A stretch of 64,000 nt of DNA from Sphingobacterium detergens (GCF_003610355.1 NZ_RAPY01000001.1:2348500-2412499); one strand, 5' to 3'; shown: positions 26,377-36,556, counted from the first letter of the stretch. Numbers and translations: made by a program. Notes: generated from the letters alone by a model not told the origin.

Positions 26377-26748
26377 TTATATATAAGTTTTATCAACGTT
26401 GGAATAGGATTGCCATCCTTCATAATCAAACACTGTTTTAACTGTGCCTATTTTTGAGCAGGCATTTTCAAAATACCCGTCATCCAATGCCTCTTGAATA
26501 GCTTTACGGATCGTCAAATGGGATAAATCCGGCACAATAATCATATCGGAAGCCCAGAAATAGGAAGCATCATCACGCCGCATCAACATGTCAATGTTTT
26601 TTAACGTAAACAAAGTAGCAACATATACATCGTCATTACTCAGTATAATATGAATATCGATATTGTCATTAAAAATATCCGTTACCCGGTGAGTAAAAAA
26701 TAATTTGAACTGCATTCCTCGCATAATGATTATCAATTTAGCTATCAA
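26377..26748 (-). CDS. Small protein of unknown function (first gene of a three-gene cluster)
   Basis: 123 residues as the longest frame; starting at the Met of MQFKLFFTHRV (about residue 12) is also plausible. It has a core with ATLFTLKNIDMLMRR and YFWASDMIIVPDLSH. From memory this resembles small orphan proteins found in toxin-immunity neighbourhoods. It has no signal peptide. It begins 307 bp downstream of the end of the 1328-residue gene on the same strand. Confidence 0.7.
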   Translation of the reverse strand: MIAKLIIIMRGMQFKLFFTHRVTDIFNDNIDIHIILSNDDVYVATLFTLKNIDMLMRRDDASYFWASDMIIVPDLSHLTIRKAIQEALDDGYFENACSKIGTVKTVFDYEGWQSYSNVDKTYI

Positions 26749-27055
26749 AAATCAGGATTATTGTTTGTCTATTTTCAATAAATTATCAATTCAAGCCAAA
26801 TTTAAAATAGAACTGATAGCAACGACTAATACTATTTAGACATTACGTGATACCATACCGACATATGAACCGGCGGTCGATCTGGCCATATTACACTTAA
26901 AATACCGAGTCCTCACCGGGTAATGAATATTTTTTTGTGCTAAATGCAATCTTTGAACCAGTGAACCATAAATGAATTCCTTTACCGAATTTGACTACAA
27001 AAGTACAAGTGATCAGTGACGAGTGATCAGTAACGTCGCATCCCCGTAACGTATT
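26749..27055. other. Gene-free stretch with a short direct repeat
   Basis: 307 bp. It holds GTGATCAGTGAC and GTGATCAGTAAC, spaced 2 bp apart at about 27009-27034, each containing the palindrome TGATCA. No gene or clear promoter was seen. Confidence 0.5.
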
Positions 27056-30000
27056 TTAAAAAGGAACCATGTTCAATTGAAAATCTGTAGTTTTCCAATC
27101 ATTAAACGCAACCAACAAATCGCTATTTACTTGCAATGGAATACTTTGAGTATTTGTTGATTTTATGTTGTCCTTTTCTCTAGCTACACTTGCTATGACT
27201 GAAACGTAGTTTACAGCTTGATGATTTCCTATTCTACATACACTTAAATCCGGCGAGATGGTAATATCCATATCTAAATTTGCTGCTAAAGATAAACCCT
27301 TAATCGTTAATGCTCTAATCTCTTCGTCTACTATCCTACTGATAGTTAAAGCGATATCTTTATTTTGCTGTGTCGTTAATCGCACTTGTGAGTTATCCGC
27401 AGTTACCAGTATGGTATCCACGTCTCCTATGTTAGTTTTTATATTTTCCAATTTTATCATAGCGCCGTTAGGCATAACACTATTGAAAGTATACGTGCCG
27501 CTTGCTGTTCCTCTAATCTTTCGTGTTAAGTTCTTTCCTGTCGGAAGTAAATATGCCCCTGGCACTAAGTAACATGGGTGACTACCAGGAATTTCACTAT
27601 AAATCTTTCCATTGATATGCCCTGCTTTTAAACCTAACTCATCGGTGATCTCAATATCTGCAGGACTCAGCATAAAGTCCATTGCAAAGCCCAATACACC
27701 AAATGGACCATTAAATGGCATATCATGATCAGCGAGTGTAAAGGCTCCGTTGGCCATAATGCCTATCGTAATCTGCTTGTCTAGCCTAAATCCTGGCTTT
27801 TTATTATAGGTATAGGTTAATTTACCATCTACGGTACTAAACTCTAAGAAGCAGTCTGGATTGGTTTCGTTGTTACAATCATAGCAGTACAATTTAACGC
27901 CATCCAAGCTGTTTACGGTACTCAATGCATCTGCTGAAAGCTTAGGACCAGTATGACCTGCTGGGTATACAAATCGATAAGGATATAAACAATGAGAATC
28001 GCTAAGTTTATCAAAATATCCACTGTCCCACACCTCACCTGCTGGTATAAAAAACAATAAAGGCGTATTATTCCGATCACAGCCTCTAAGGAAAGTTGTC
28101 TCAATTGAACGAATCGCATAATCTACATTATCGGCGAAAGTACGCCCCCAATCATGAAAATGAATCAAAGACTCTTTGCTTAACAACTTTCCATGTATAG
28201 CGGTTAGTTCTTCTATGATGTCTGCTTCCTGAATACCTGTAATATCCACATTATTTGTCCAAAGGTTATCAGCAACTTTAGCGGACATGGCTGTACAGAA
28301 ACCCGTTGCCAATCCTCCATCTCCTTTACCTTTTAAAAAGTAGGTATAAAATACAAAGAAAGCGGCTGTTAACATCGGATGGCCAAATATTGGGTCGAAA
28401 GATTCATGCCATACCTCACTTGAACCAAATGTCTTTTTAAACGTATCAAAGCTGGGCTTTCCTATATTCGGATTATGGAATGATAGGTTGTTTTTGCCAA
28501 AGCGATAGGGTATTTCTAAAACTCCAGCTTGAGAGACACTGCGTTCATTACTAAGCATACCATCTGGATTTCTGACCTGTACTGAAACTACAGATGAATT
28601 CCCTTGATTAAGAAAACCTATCATAGTAAATGTTAATTCTTTGCCAGAGGCTGCCACTTCTGCTGCAATACTTTGATTATTAATCAGTACCGATGCTCCC
28701 GGCACAAATGCTCTACCTCTCAATATTGTTGAAACTCCAGGCATCATCTGATCGGCAAATACGTCTAATTGCGGTTTTATTCGAATATTTACCCGATTGC
28801 TTTCAAAATTATCTGCTACTCGAAGTATAAATAATGCTTTAGAACCTCCCGAAGTATCCAACGGTAAAACGACATTCATACTTCCATCAGCGTTTACATG
28901 ATGCTGTAGTTCTATAGAACCATCAAAAATAACTTTATCTGAATTCGCAAAAGTAGTTCCTTTTACCACAATTGTATCTCCTGGAAAAGCCTCATATGTA
29001 CTAACAGATGTAATAAAAGGTCTTGTTAACTGTTCATTCCAAGCATCTAAAGAAAACTGAAAAAACTCATTAACACCATCTAAGCCATGATTATAGCCCG
29101 CTTGTCCGTCATAACCGCGTTGTCCGTTTGCACCAACATCGCCATTGCGCGCATTATGACAATAATCTTTATCATTTCCACTTCGACCACCCAATCCTCC
29201 ATCGCCCCCCAATGCGCCTGCACCTCCTTGGCCTGGCTGTCCTCCTTGATTTTTCCAACGAAAGCTGTTGTTGGTAACCGTTCCTTCCAATGTACCCTGC
29301 AATACACCAATGCTAATATTGCCACCATTTCCGCCTTCACCGCCGCGACCACCATCGCCGCCATTTCCACCATTTCCACCTCTACCACCATTTCCCGCAT
29401 TTTTTTTACATTCATTAATTATTGGCCAATATGTACCCACACTTCCTCCTTGCCCATTTCCTCCTCGTCCTCCTCGTTGACCAATACCTCCTGTAATGCC
29501 GTCTTCTCCATTTAAATCTATATTTGGTAAATTGGTCATGTTCTTAACCCACATTTCTAAGGATGGCGCCTTTCTGCCATTTGCTCCAACTATTCCAGCG
29601 GCTCCTTTCCCTCCATAACCTCCAGCATACCCACTTCGTTGATCTTGATTGAATTCACGTTGTGCTGTATTATGATTTGGGATCCCATCTAAATATGGAT
29701 CATCAGCATGTCCTTGGGTATAACCTCCAGGTCGTCTCCATGAAATCTCCGCATTAGGACCACATATCACTTCCTCTGCCAAAATTATAAGCTTATCTAC
29801 ATCTGCAGACACTTCTAATCTACAATTTGTCAAATCCAATTTCTTAGCAATAATTATAGCTTCATTTTGTGATATGATATTTAAGGTGTGAAAATGATAA
29901 TCCAAGGTTCCCAATTGTTGCCAGTTTTGAGGTTTATTTCCTTTTAGATTTTCTGTAAATAGCTTTTTATCATAAACAAATAACTGACCATCTTTTTTAG

Positions 30001-31042
30001 TGAACATATTCGAGCTTTCCTTAACTCCCTTTACTTCGCCATTCGCCAGCTTTTTGTTCAATTTCTTCAACTTACCAAAATCTGCCTTTTTTTGGTCTAG
30101 CGGTCCTTCTTTCAAGATTTTTATATAGTTTATGCTATTTTTATTGGTCAGTTCTGTTGCCATCAAGCGACGTTTAGTTGCCATATCAGCTTTGATCAGG
30201 TCAACACCCAATGTTGCCCAATGTTTGATAGGCTTAAATACAAAACCAGGTTGAATCCATATATTGCCCTTTTGTATCTTTCTATTTGAAGTGAATTTCA
30301 TTGTTCCTAGTGAACTTAAACTTTCTACACCCGCCGCATTCATAATCTGTTTAACACGTTGTAGTTTTTTCCTGGCCTCATAAGATTCATAATTTACATG
30401 AACGACAATACCCTTTAATGCTTCGGATAAGGTCTTCTCCAATTCTCTGGAATACTTAAAATCTTGTTGTATGGAAGCTAATGTGGATACACCGGCACTC
30501 ACATTAATCTGACCGATTGTCCCCTTAAATGTCGAGTCTTCACTTTTCAATGAAGCCCCCACTCGAAATACACTAGATGAAGCATCTTTAAATTCACCTG
30601 TAATTTTTTTTCTTGCTACGACCTGATTATCTATCTCTAAAAACGTTTCGCCACTTTCATCCCGATATAACCGAACCATCTGAGGGCTTCCCTCAACGAG
30701 TTTCTGCGTACTTTTTAATTGACTCTTTTCTGCCGTTGTTTCTATATCTGCCATCAGAAATCCAGATTCATCAATGTAAATTGAAACCAGTAAATTATCA
30801 GACTCTATAAGCATTTGCTTATTCCCATTTATCGAATTAGGGCTGACCATCGCTTCTATGGTAAATGACTGCAATTCTTTTGAATTAACAAACATATCCA
30901 TATCTAAATATCCACCGTTAACTTTAAAATCTCCATTTGTGGAGGTGAGCTGAATGTCTCCTTTCAATTTTAACGAAGAGGAAGTGCCAACATCATTAAA
31001 TACTGCATTTCCTGTGGTTTTTAATGCAATTAATTTTTCCAT
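27056..31042 (-). CDS. Giant leaderless multidomain protein: LamG-like, glycine-rich, TIG-like and papain-like segments
   Basis: 1328 residues, no signal peptide. Residues about 1-190 look like a concanavalin/LamG domain (FTIEAMVSPNS, then TFKGTIGQINVSAG). About 390-430 is a beta-rich strip ending VICGPNAEISW. About 430-650 is glycine-rich with collagen-like G-x-x and GGNGG runs. About 685-870 contains two TIG/IPT-like domains (PGDTIVVKGTTFANSDKVIF). About 885-1110 resembles a papain-like peptidase with Cys916 in LATGFCTAMSA, His1017 in SHCLYPYRF and Asp1055 in YCYDCNNETNPD. The peptidase call rests on motif order and is tentative. The 220 C-terminal residues are unassigned. Leaderless export or an effector role is inference. 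Confidence 0.72.
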   Translation of the reverse strand: MEKLIALKTTGNAVFNDVGTSSSLKLKGDIQLTSTNGDFKVNGGYLDMDMFVNSKELQSFTIEAMVSPNSINGNKQMLIESDNLLVSIYIDESGFLMADIETTAEKSQLKSTQKLVEGSPQMVRLYRDESGETFLEIDNQVVARKKITGEFKDASSSVFRVGASLKSEDSTFKGTIGQINVSAGVSTLASIQQDFKYSRELEKTLSEALKGIVVHVNYESYEARKKLQRVKQIMNAAGVESLSSLGTMKFTSNRKIQKGNIWIQPGFVFKPIKHWATLGVDLIKADMATKRRLMATELTNKNSINYIKILKEGPLDQKKADFGKLKKLNKKLANGEVKGVKESSNMFTKKDGQLFVYDKKLFTENLKGNKPQNWQQLGTLDYHFHTLNIISQNEAIIIAKKLDLTNCRLEVSADVDKLIILAEEVICGPNAEISWRRPGGYTQGHADDPYLDGIPNHNTAQREFNQDQRSGYAGGYGGKGAAGIVGANGRKAPSLEMWVKNMTNLPNIDLNGEDGITGGIGQRGGRGGNGQGGSVGTYWPIINECKKNAGNGGRGGNGGNGGDGGRGGEGGNGGNISIGVLQGTLEGTVTNNSFRWKNQGGQPGQGGAGALGGDGGLGGRSGNDKDYCHNARNGDVGANGQRGYDGQAGYNHGLDGVNEFFQFSLDAWNEQLTRPFITSVSTYEAFPGDTIVVKGTTFANSDKVIFDGSIELQHHVNADGSMNVVLPLDTSGGSKALFILRVADNFESNRVNIRIKPQLDVFADQMMPGVSTILRGRAFVPGASVLINNQSIAAEVAASGKELTFTMIGFLNQGNSSVVSVQVRNPDGMLSNERSVSQAGVLEIPYRFGKNNLSFHNPNIGKPSFDTFKKTFGSSEVWHESFDPIFGHPMLTAAFFVFYTYFLKGKGDGGLATGFCTAMSAKVADNLWTNNVDITGIQEADIIEELTAIHGKLLSKESLIHFHDWGRTFADNVDYAIRSIETTFLRGCDRNNTPLLFFIPAGEVWDSGYFDKLSDSHCLYPYRFVYPAGHTGPKLSADALSTVNSLDGVKLYCYDCNNETNPDCFLEFSTVDGKLTYTYNKKPGFRLDKQITIGIMANGAFTLADHDMPFNGPFGVLGFAMDFMLSPADIEITDELGLKAGHINGKIYSEIPGSHPCYLVPGAYLLPTGKNLTRKIRGTASGTYTFNSVMPNGAMIKLENIKTNIGDVDTILVTADNSQVRLTTQQNKDIALTISRIVDEEIRALTIKGLSLAANLDMDITISPDLSVCRIGNHQAVNYVSVIASVAREKDNIKSTNTQSIPLQVNSDLLVAFNDWKTTDFQLNMVPF

Positions 31043-31505
31043 GATTTTTATTGTTTAAAGAATGAATTGGTTCCTCTCTCTTCTAGTGGACGGAAAAGAA
31101 TCAAAATATTGTAACGATCAGATTAAAGTTAAGTTTTTAAAAAACCTTTACAGACTATCAATGAGTAAGTGACTGCAAACTCAGTGTGAATAAGGAGAAT
31201 CAATTAGGGAGCAGCTGTTCAACCTGTCACCCGTAACTCGTTACCAAGATCTCGGCACTCCTCAGCAAGATCAATCAACATCTTTATCAACCACAACCAT
31301 ATATACGCGTCACCCCGTGCTTGACAGGGGGGGGACCGTCCGATATCATACATCATTCAATGAAGAGAAGCTAGGTATTGAAAACAGAGAATCTTTCCAA
31401 GGCCATTAAACTTAGGAAGGTTGCCGGATGCGCTTCTAAAAATCGACTAAAAGCTTAAATGCATAAGTATGTTTTTCGAGAAAATGCCTATAAGGAGGGA
31501 ATTGC
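31043..31505. other. Gene-free stretch with a poly-G tract
   Basis: 463 bp between the giant protein's start and the end of the histidine kinase. It includes eight consecutive G at 31327-31334. No gene or structured RNA was recognised. Confidence 0.5.
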
Positions 31506-34500
31506 CTATAAAGGAAGCGTGATCGTAATCCTGACAGTAAAATCATCCTCATCAGGTTTTTTGTCAATTGTGAGTGAAGCGGATTCTGCTGACTCATCAC
31601 TACTGAGCATACGTAATCGTTCTTGTACTCCTTTTAAACCAAACGAGGTACTTTTGAAATTGCTATTTCCAGTTTTATGAAACTGATCAAAACCAACACC
31701 ATTATCCAGAATTTCAATCCTAATTTCCTTTTCTTTTAAAGCTGTCCGGATCAATATCTTGCCTTTTTTGCCATGGAGATTCCTCATACCATGATGTACG
31801 GCATTTTCGACAATTGGCTGAATCAGCATCGACGGAATCTTTTTATTGCTTTTGATTAAGCGCTCATCCGATTGAATGCTATAGGTAAATATATGATCGA
31901 AACGTTCTTGCTCGAGATCCAGATACAGCTTGACCAATTGAAGCTCCGAAGCGATGGTCACCTTGGAGAATTGAGAATTCTCAAGTACGATACGGCTCAA
32001 AGTGGCGAATTTCTGAATCAGCTTGCTGGCCTGTATTGCATCATTTTCGACTACATAGGCCTCAATAGAATTCAAAATATTGAAAATAAAATGTGGATTC
32101 ATCTGCGAACGAATAGCTTTCAGTTCACTTTCATATAATTGTTGCCGGAACTCAGAGGCCAATTTTTTTTCCTTTTCCATTTCCAGGATCTCGCTCTGTT
32201 CCCTGATCTTGTATTCATTTTGTTTCAGCTCATGCTGTAAGGTTAGGCTAAATTCCTGCTGCATCCGATTAATTTTCTCCTGGTGCGCGAGTCGATAGAT
32301 CAAAATCAGTACTATTGCAAGAAAAACAAAAGTCACCAGACCGACTTTAAACCATAAACCTTGATACCATAACAGTTTTACAGACACAGGTATATCCAGT
32401 TGCGCTTTCGACCAATTTCCATTCTCGTCCCCCACTCGAAGGACAAAACGATAATCTCCTCCTGCAATATTGCTGTAAACCGCCTGTTGATTTGCGTCTG
32501 AATCAATCCATTCCCGATCAACCCCTTCTAGTTTATAGCTAAAACGTAAGATCTTGTCCGCAAGCTGACCAGGTACAGCAAACTGAAAAGAAAAAGTATT
32601 TTCATCAGGCTGGAGCGCGATCTTTCCGTTTACAAGCCGATAGGTATTATCACGGTTCAGTATCCTGAATGCGCTTATAACGGGGGCTATATTTTCGGTT
32701 TTATTTCCAATCTCACCCATCGGCCCTTTGATCAGACCTTTATCCGTCATCCAAACCAATACATCCGAATCAAAATAAAAACTATGGGTCGAAAATCGCT
32801 CGGGCGGGAATACGCCTTGTCCTGCTCCCAACTGTAAAAACGTTCTGGACTTTGGATCAAAAATCATTACTCCATCTTGAGTTTTCATCCAGATTCGTCC
32901 TTTTATATCATTTTTTAGCGTATGGGCATAAAACAAGGGGAAACGATTATGGTCATTAGCCTGTAGGAAACGTGTTTTCCCCGGCTGTTCAACGATCATC
33001 CCTATACCCTGTTGGCTACTGCTGTACCAAAAATGGCGATCGATATCCAAAAGAAAGGAAAACACGGTATTGGCTGCAAGACTTTCTCCAGACTGCCGTT
33101 GATGCTTGAAATTAATAAATTTCATATTCACCTTATCCACTACTTTAACTGCACCAAAGCCATCCATACCCAGCCATAGAGAGCCAGAAATATCCTTTCC
33201 TAATGTGATTACTTTATGGTCAATAAGACCACTCTCTTTATTGTACAAGACAACCTTATTGGTAGAAAGATCATATTGATATAGTCCCGAGTTCCAGGAG
33301 CCGATCCATAGGATATCTTTTCCATTGACTGAATCCCAAATCACACTATTGCAGTCGGCTCGTTCAAGACCAAAAGTGTTTCCTACAATCTTTAATGCCC
33401 TAAGCTTTTTACTCACCGTATCAAAAACATAAATTCCGCTGTCTACGGTGGAGATATAAATATAAATCCCTATAGTCGTAAGTTGGCTGACCTTAAGGTT
33501 ATTCAGGGAGAAGGCTGATAAACGTAGTTGAAAATCTGGAGACAATTCACCGATCTGAGCCTTGGAGATATACCACTTCTTGTCACCTACTTTTAAGATA
33601 TGCTGGATAGGGTCAGTTTGAATAGGTATGAGGTCTTTAATTAAATTTAACTTTTTCGAATAATAAAATAGACCATGATCTGAACATATAAAATATCCTC
33701 CATCTATTGATACAATACGATTAATTTTAACAGCAGATCCCTCTGGATCAGCCCTGTTCCACGGTATCTCGACAACCTGCTTATTATATAGGTCATAACT
33801 GTACAGCTTGCCCCCACTATGGGCTGCCAATATTTTATTCTCGTCCGAAAAAAAGGAGACATCAGCGATATTGTTATCATAATGTGCAACATTAGGACCA
33901 ATACCCAGAATATATCGCTGTGCAATCCGCTGTTTTTGAGGCAATAACCGTATCAGATCATGATTATAATAGGCAGCAAAAACCTGCTCTCCTGCCATAC
34001 AGATTCCCGTTACCGCATTTTCACCCTTGTTCAACAGATCATAATGAACTGTCTTCCCAGAATTGGGTTCGTAAGAAAATAAACCATGATAGCGCGTACC
34101 TATCCACAGAATCCCACGCTGATCTTCTTGGATGCGGAAAATAGTTACATAGGCTGCCGGTGCCAGTTTTATCGATGATATGCGTCCCGATACCGGATCC
34201 AGAATCTGCAGGTCTGTTTCTTGCCCACCAAAAAATACCTTGCCTCCTGACTCATGAACAGCATAAAGTTCATGTTTCTCAACATCTCCGCCAGCCGCTT
34301 TAGCACTATAACTAGTCCAGGCCTCATGCTGGGGTTTGGACCGATCATAACATACTAACCCCCGGTTATAGCTCGCGACCCAGATCTTATTATTACTTCC
34401 TATACTGAGATTTCCCAGATCATACGAAAAATCCGAATGTTGCGTAGAACTAACAGGGAAAAAGGTATTCCCATCAAAATAGCACAGACCCTTTCCCGTT

Positions 34501-34673
34501 GTGATCCATACGAATCCTTTTTCATCGACAGCGGCATCTCTGATTTTGTCACTGGGGAGTCCCTCACGACTGGTAAAATGAAGAAAGTTATAAATCCGTT
34601 CTTGTGCCTGCCCCCGCGATAAGGTAACCATCACAACGACAAATAACCGAATCAATAACTTTACGTTAACCAT
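31506..34673 (-). CDS. Large sensor histidine kinase: beta-propeller sensor plus LytS-type kinase
   Basis: 1055 residues. A signal peptide (about 1-23, ending RGQAQ) is followed by a two-component-regulator propeller over about residues 30-660 (repeats such as GFVWITTGKGLCYFDG and GILWIGTRYHGLF). Next come a Y_Y_Y-like immunoglobulin domain, one transmembrane helix near 775-795, a coiled coil, and a LytS/YehU-type kinase with SQMNPHFIFNILNSIEAYV (phosphoacceptor His) and an ATPase domain with DNGVGFD. It probably senses a periplasmic ligand and signals to the LytTR regulator whose gene lies 9 nt upstream. Confidence 0.94.
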   Translation of the reverse strand: MVNVKLLIRLFVVVMVTLSRGQAQERIYNFLHFTSREGLPSDKIRDAAVDEKGFVWITTGKGLCYFDGNTFFPVSSTQHSDFSYDLGNLSIGSNNKIWVASYNRGLVCYDRSKPQHEAWTSYSAKAAGGDVEKHELYAVHESGGKVFFGGQETDLQILDPVSGRISSIKLAPAAYVTIFRIQEDQRGILWIGTRYHGLFSYEPNSGKTVHYDLLNKGENAVTGICMAGEQVFAAYYNHDLIRLLPQKQRIAQRYILGIGPNVAHYDNNIADVSFFSDENKILAAHSGGKLYSYDLYNKQVVEIPWNRADPEGSAVKINRIVSIDGGYFICSDHGLFYYSKKLNLIKDLIPIQTDPIQHILKVGDKKWYISKAQIGELSPDFQLRLSAFSLNNLKVSQLTTIGIYIYISTVDSGIYVFDTVSKKLRALKIVGNTFGLERADCNSVIWDSVNGKDILWIGSWNSGLYQYDLSTNKVVLYNKESGLIDHKVITLGKDISGSLWLGMDGFGAVKVVDKVNMKFINFKHQRQSGESLAANTVFSFLLDIDRHFWYSSSQQGIGMIVEQPGKTRFLQANDHNRFPLFYAHTLKNDIKGRIWMKTQDGVMIFDPKSRTFLQLGAGQGVFPPERFSTHSFYFDSDVLVWMTDKGLIKGPMGEIGNKTENIAPVISAFRILNRDNTYRLVNGKIALQPDENTFSFQFAVPGQLADKILRFSYKLEGVDREWIDSDANQQAVYSNIAGGDYRFVLRVGDENGNWSKAQLDIPVSVKLLWYQGLWFKVGLVTFVFLAIVLILIYRLAHQEKINRMQQEFSLTLQHELKQNEYKIREQSEILEMEKEKKLASEFRQQLYESELKAIRSQMNPHFIFNILNSIEAYVVENDAIQASKLIQKFATLSRIVLENSQFSKVTIASELQLVKLYLDLEQERFDHIFTYSIQSDERLIKSNKKIPSMLIQPIVENAVHHGMRNLHGKKGKILIRTALKEKEIRIEILDNGVGFDQFHKTGNSNFKSTSFGLKGVQERLRMLSSDESAESASLTIDKKPDEDDFTVRITITLPL

Positions 34674-34682
34674 AACTGCAGG

Positions 34683-35417
34683 TTAAGTACGGGATAACAA
34701 TTCCATAAGCAGACTTTTTTTGGATGGGGAAACCTCTAGCTCTGATCCGTCCACAAGCTGTAAGGTCCCCCCTTCCCCTTTCTTATAGCGAATCACACAG
34801 CTAAGATTGACGATCGTGCTCCGGTTGATCCGCAAAAAACAATCACCATCCAGCAATCCTTCAAACTCTTTCAGTGTCCTGGAAACAATGATCTTGTTAC
34901 CTGCAGAAAAATAGAACACCGAGTAGTTACTCATCGCTTCGATTTTGACGATTTCATCTTTCCTTACAAAATAAATACCTTCTGCAGTAGACAGGGCCAA
35001 CCGCGATGCGCAGGTGCTCCCCATATGAATACCTTGTTTCTGGCGCTGTTTTTTCCATTCAATCCGTTTGGATAATTTTTCAATTGCAGCCGTTAGTTCA
35101 TCAGTATCCACTGGTTTGAGCAGATAATCCAAAGCATCCGCGCGCAGGGCTTCAATGGCATATACATTATACGCAGTAACAAAAATAACCTCGAAATGGA
35201 TGTTTCCTAGATTTTCCAAAAAATTAAATCCATCCATCAGCGGCATTTCGACATCCAGAAAAACAATATCCGGACTAATGGATGGAAGGTCCTGTAGGGC
35301 AGCAAAGGGATCACTAAATATCCGTTCGACAGAAAGCCTATCAGAAAAAGCGCGGAGTTTATGCTGGAGCAAAGTGGCACCTTTCAGCTCATCATCAATA
35401 ATGACTGCCTTGATCAT
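34683..35417 (-). CDS. LytTR-type response regulator
   Basis: 244 residues. Receiver domain with DDE acidic pocket near residue 8, phospho-Asp in DIVFLDVEMPLMDGFNF near residue 55, and DYLLKPVDTDEL. The C-terminal LytTR DNA-binding domain covers about 145-244 (YFVRKDEIVKIEAMSNY, FLRINRSTIVNL). It is the upstream gene of the kinase pair. The collagen-like lipoprotein gene ends 166 bp upstream on the same strand and is a possible target. Confidence 0.95.
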   Translation of the reverse strand: MIKAVIIDDELKGATLLQHKLRAFSDRLSVERIFSDPFAALQDLPSISPDIVFLDVEMPLMDGFNFLENLGNIHFEVIFVTAYNVYAIEALRADALDYLLKPVDTDELTAAIEKLSKRIEWKKQRQKQGIHMGSTCASRLALSTAEGIYFVRKDEIVKIEAMSNYSVFYFSAGNKIIVSRTLKEFEGLLDGDCFLRINRSTIVNLSCVIRYKKGEGGTLQLVDGSELEVSPSKKSLLMELLSRT

Positions 35418-35583
35418 AATCTATTTCGTTTACATTGATAAGCTCGAAAACAATCGAATAGTTATCTTAAATATACAATATATTTAGCAAAATATTTCAC
35501 CTGCGTTCCATTCGCGACATCTATGTTAGAAAGCTAGCTAGTAGTTTACCCTTCTCGATCAACACTTTTTTAGTTTAACATTT

Positions 35584-36468
35584 CTATTCCGATTTTAATG
35601 CAGCCTCAACCTGATTCGCATCGTTTAGATCGACGCCCTTACGTTTCAGACTGGCCATGGTTCCGCCCGGAATAATTACATAACGGTACATAATTTGAGC
35701 AGGTAATGCCACGAGATTTCCACCATCGTAGACAAACCGGTAGACAATGATCCTATTCTCTTTCGGATGGTGGGAAATTGTACTCATTCTCCCTCCAGCT
35801 CTTGAAGTATAAGGCAGCTGGAAAATTCCGCCCCCATAATCCAGATAAACAATTACAGTTCCACTACTCAATATGGTTGTGGACAGTCCTTTGGCAGCAA
35901 GATGGCCAATTCTGACCGTCGTACCATCCATAATAGAATCTTTAACCATTGTAGTACTTTGCCAACCACTGTAGAGTACATTAGCAGTACCCGTAGCTCC
36001 TCTCAGGTTAACCCCTGTTCCCCATCCGGATGCAGTCTTAGGGCCAAAAAATTGATAACTATCCACTTTAAAGTAGAAGTCACCTATGGCACCTAACGAC
36101 ACTGCTGGAATTTGGGTCCCACTCAGGATTTTGGATCCCGCCGCTCCATTGGCACCTGTCGCTCCGTTGGCACCTGTCGCCCCCTTGAAAGAAGCAGCTT
36201 TGCCCCATCCGGCATCCGTTTTGGGACCATATATTTCGGAAGTCGTTTTACGGATATAATAATCTCCAGCTTTCCCCAGCGTAGCGACAGGAACCGCATC
36301 CCCAGAGAAAATTGTCGCCCCATCATCACCTTTTACCCCCTGAATTCCCCTGGCGCCCTGCTCGCCTTTTTCCCCAACGGCTCCCTGCGGACCAGTGTCA
36401 CCCTTTTTGCAGGAGAAAAAGATAACCAGTCCTAGACTGACCATCAACATGCTTTTTAAAACTTTCAT
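35584..36468 (-). CDS. Collagen-like repeat lipoprotein
   Basis: 294 residues. A lipoprotein signal ends VIFFSC (Cys near residue 20). Collagen-type G-x-y triplets follow directly (GDTGPQGAVGEKGEQG to residue about 50) and recur near 95-107 (GATGANGATGANGAAG). Two copies of a ~40-residue unit, GDYYIRKTTSEIYGPK and GDFYFKVDSYQFFGPK, each end in a Trp-Gly tract. A C-terminal beta domain of about 125 residues resembles one common in Bacteroidota surface proteins. It is probably surface-anchored; the role is unknown. Confidence 0.88.
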   Translation of the reverse strand: MKVLKSMLMVSLGLVIFFSCKKGDTGPQGAVGEKGEQGARGIQGVKGDDGATIFSGDAVPVATLGKAGDYYIRKTTSEIYGPKTDAGWGKAASFKGATGANGATGANGAAGSKILSGTQIPAVSLGAIGDFYFKVDSYQFFGPKTASGWGTGVNLRGATGTANVLYSGWQSTTMVKDSIMDGTTVRIGHLAAKGLSTTILSSGTVIVYLDYGGGIFQLPYTSRAGGRMSTISHHPKENRIIVYRFVYDGGNLVALPAQIMYRYVIIPGGTMASLKRKGVDLNDANQVEAALKSE

Positions 36469-36556
36469 TTGAATAATTAGTTTTTAAACTTTACCCAAAT
36501 ATATTGTTGGCTCAATTGTAAAAAATCAGTAATGAGCGAAACAAGAGTTTCATTGA

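Noticed and set aside
29087..29515. Long forward-strand frames opposite the glycine-rich segment
   Set aside because: They arise from the repetitive GGN codons on the other strand; the proline/threonine-rich translation is a shadow of it.
31459..31680. 73-codon forward frame opposite the kinase C-terminus
   Set aside because: It is the antisense of the HATPase domain and has no independent support.
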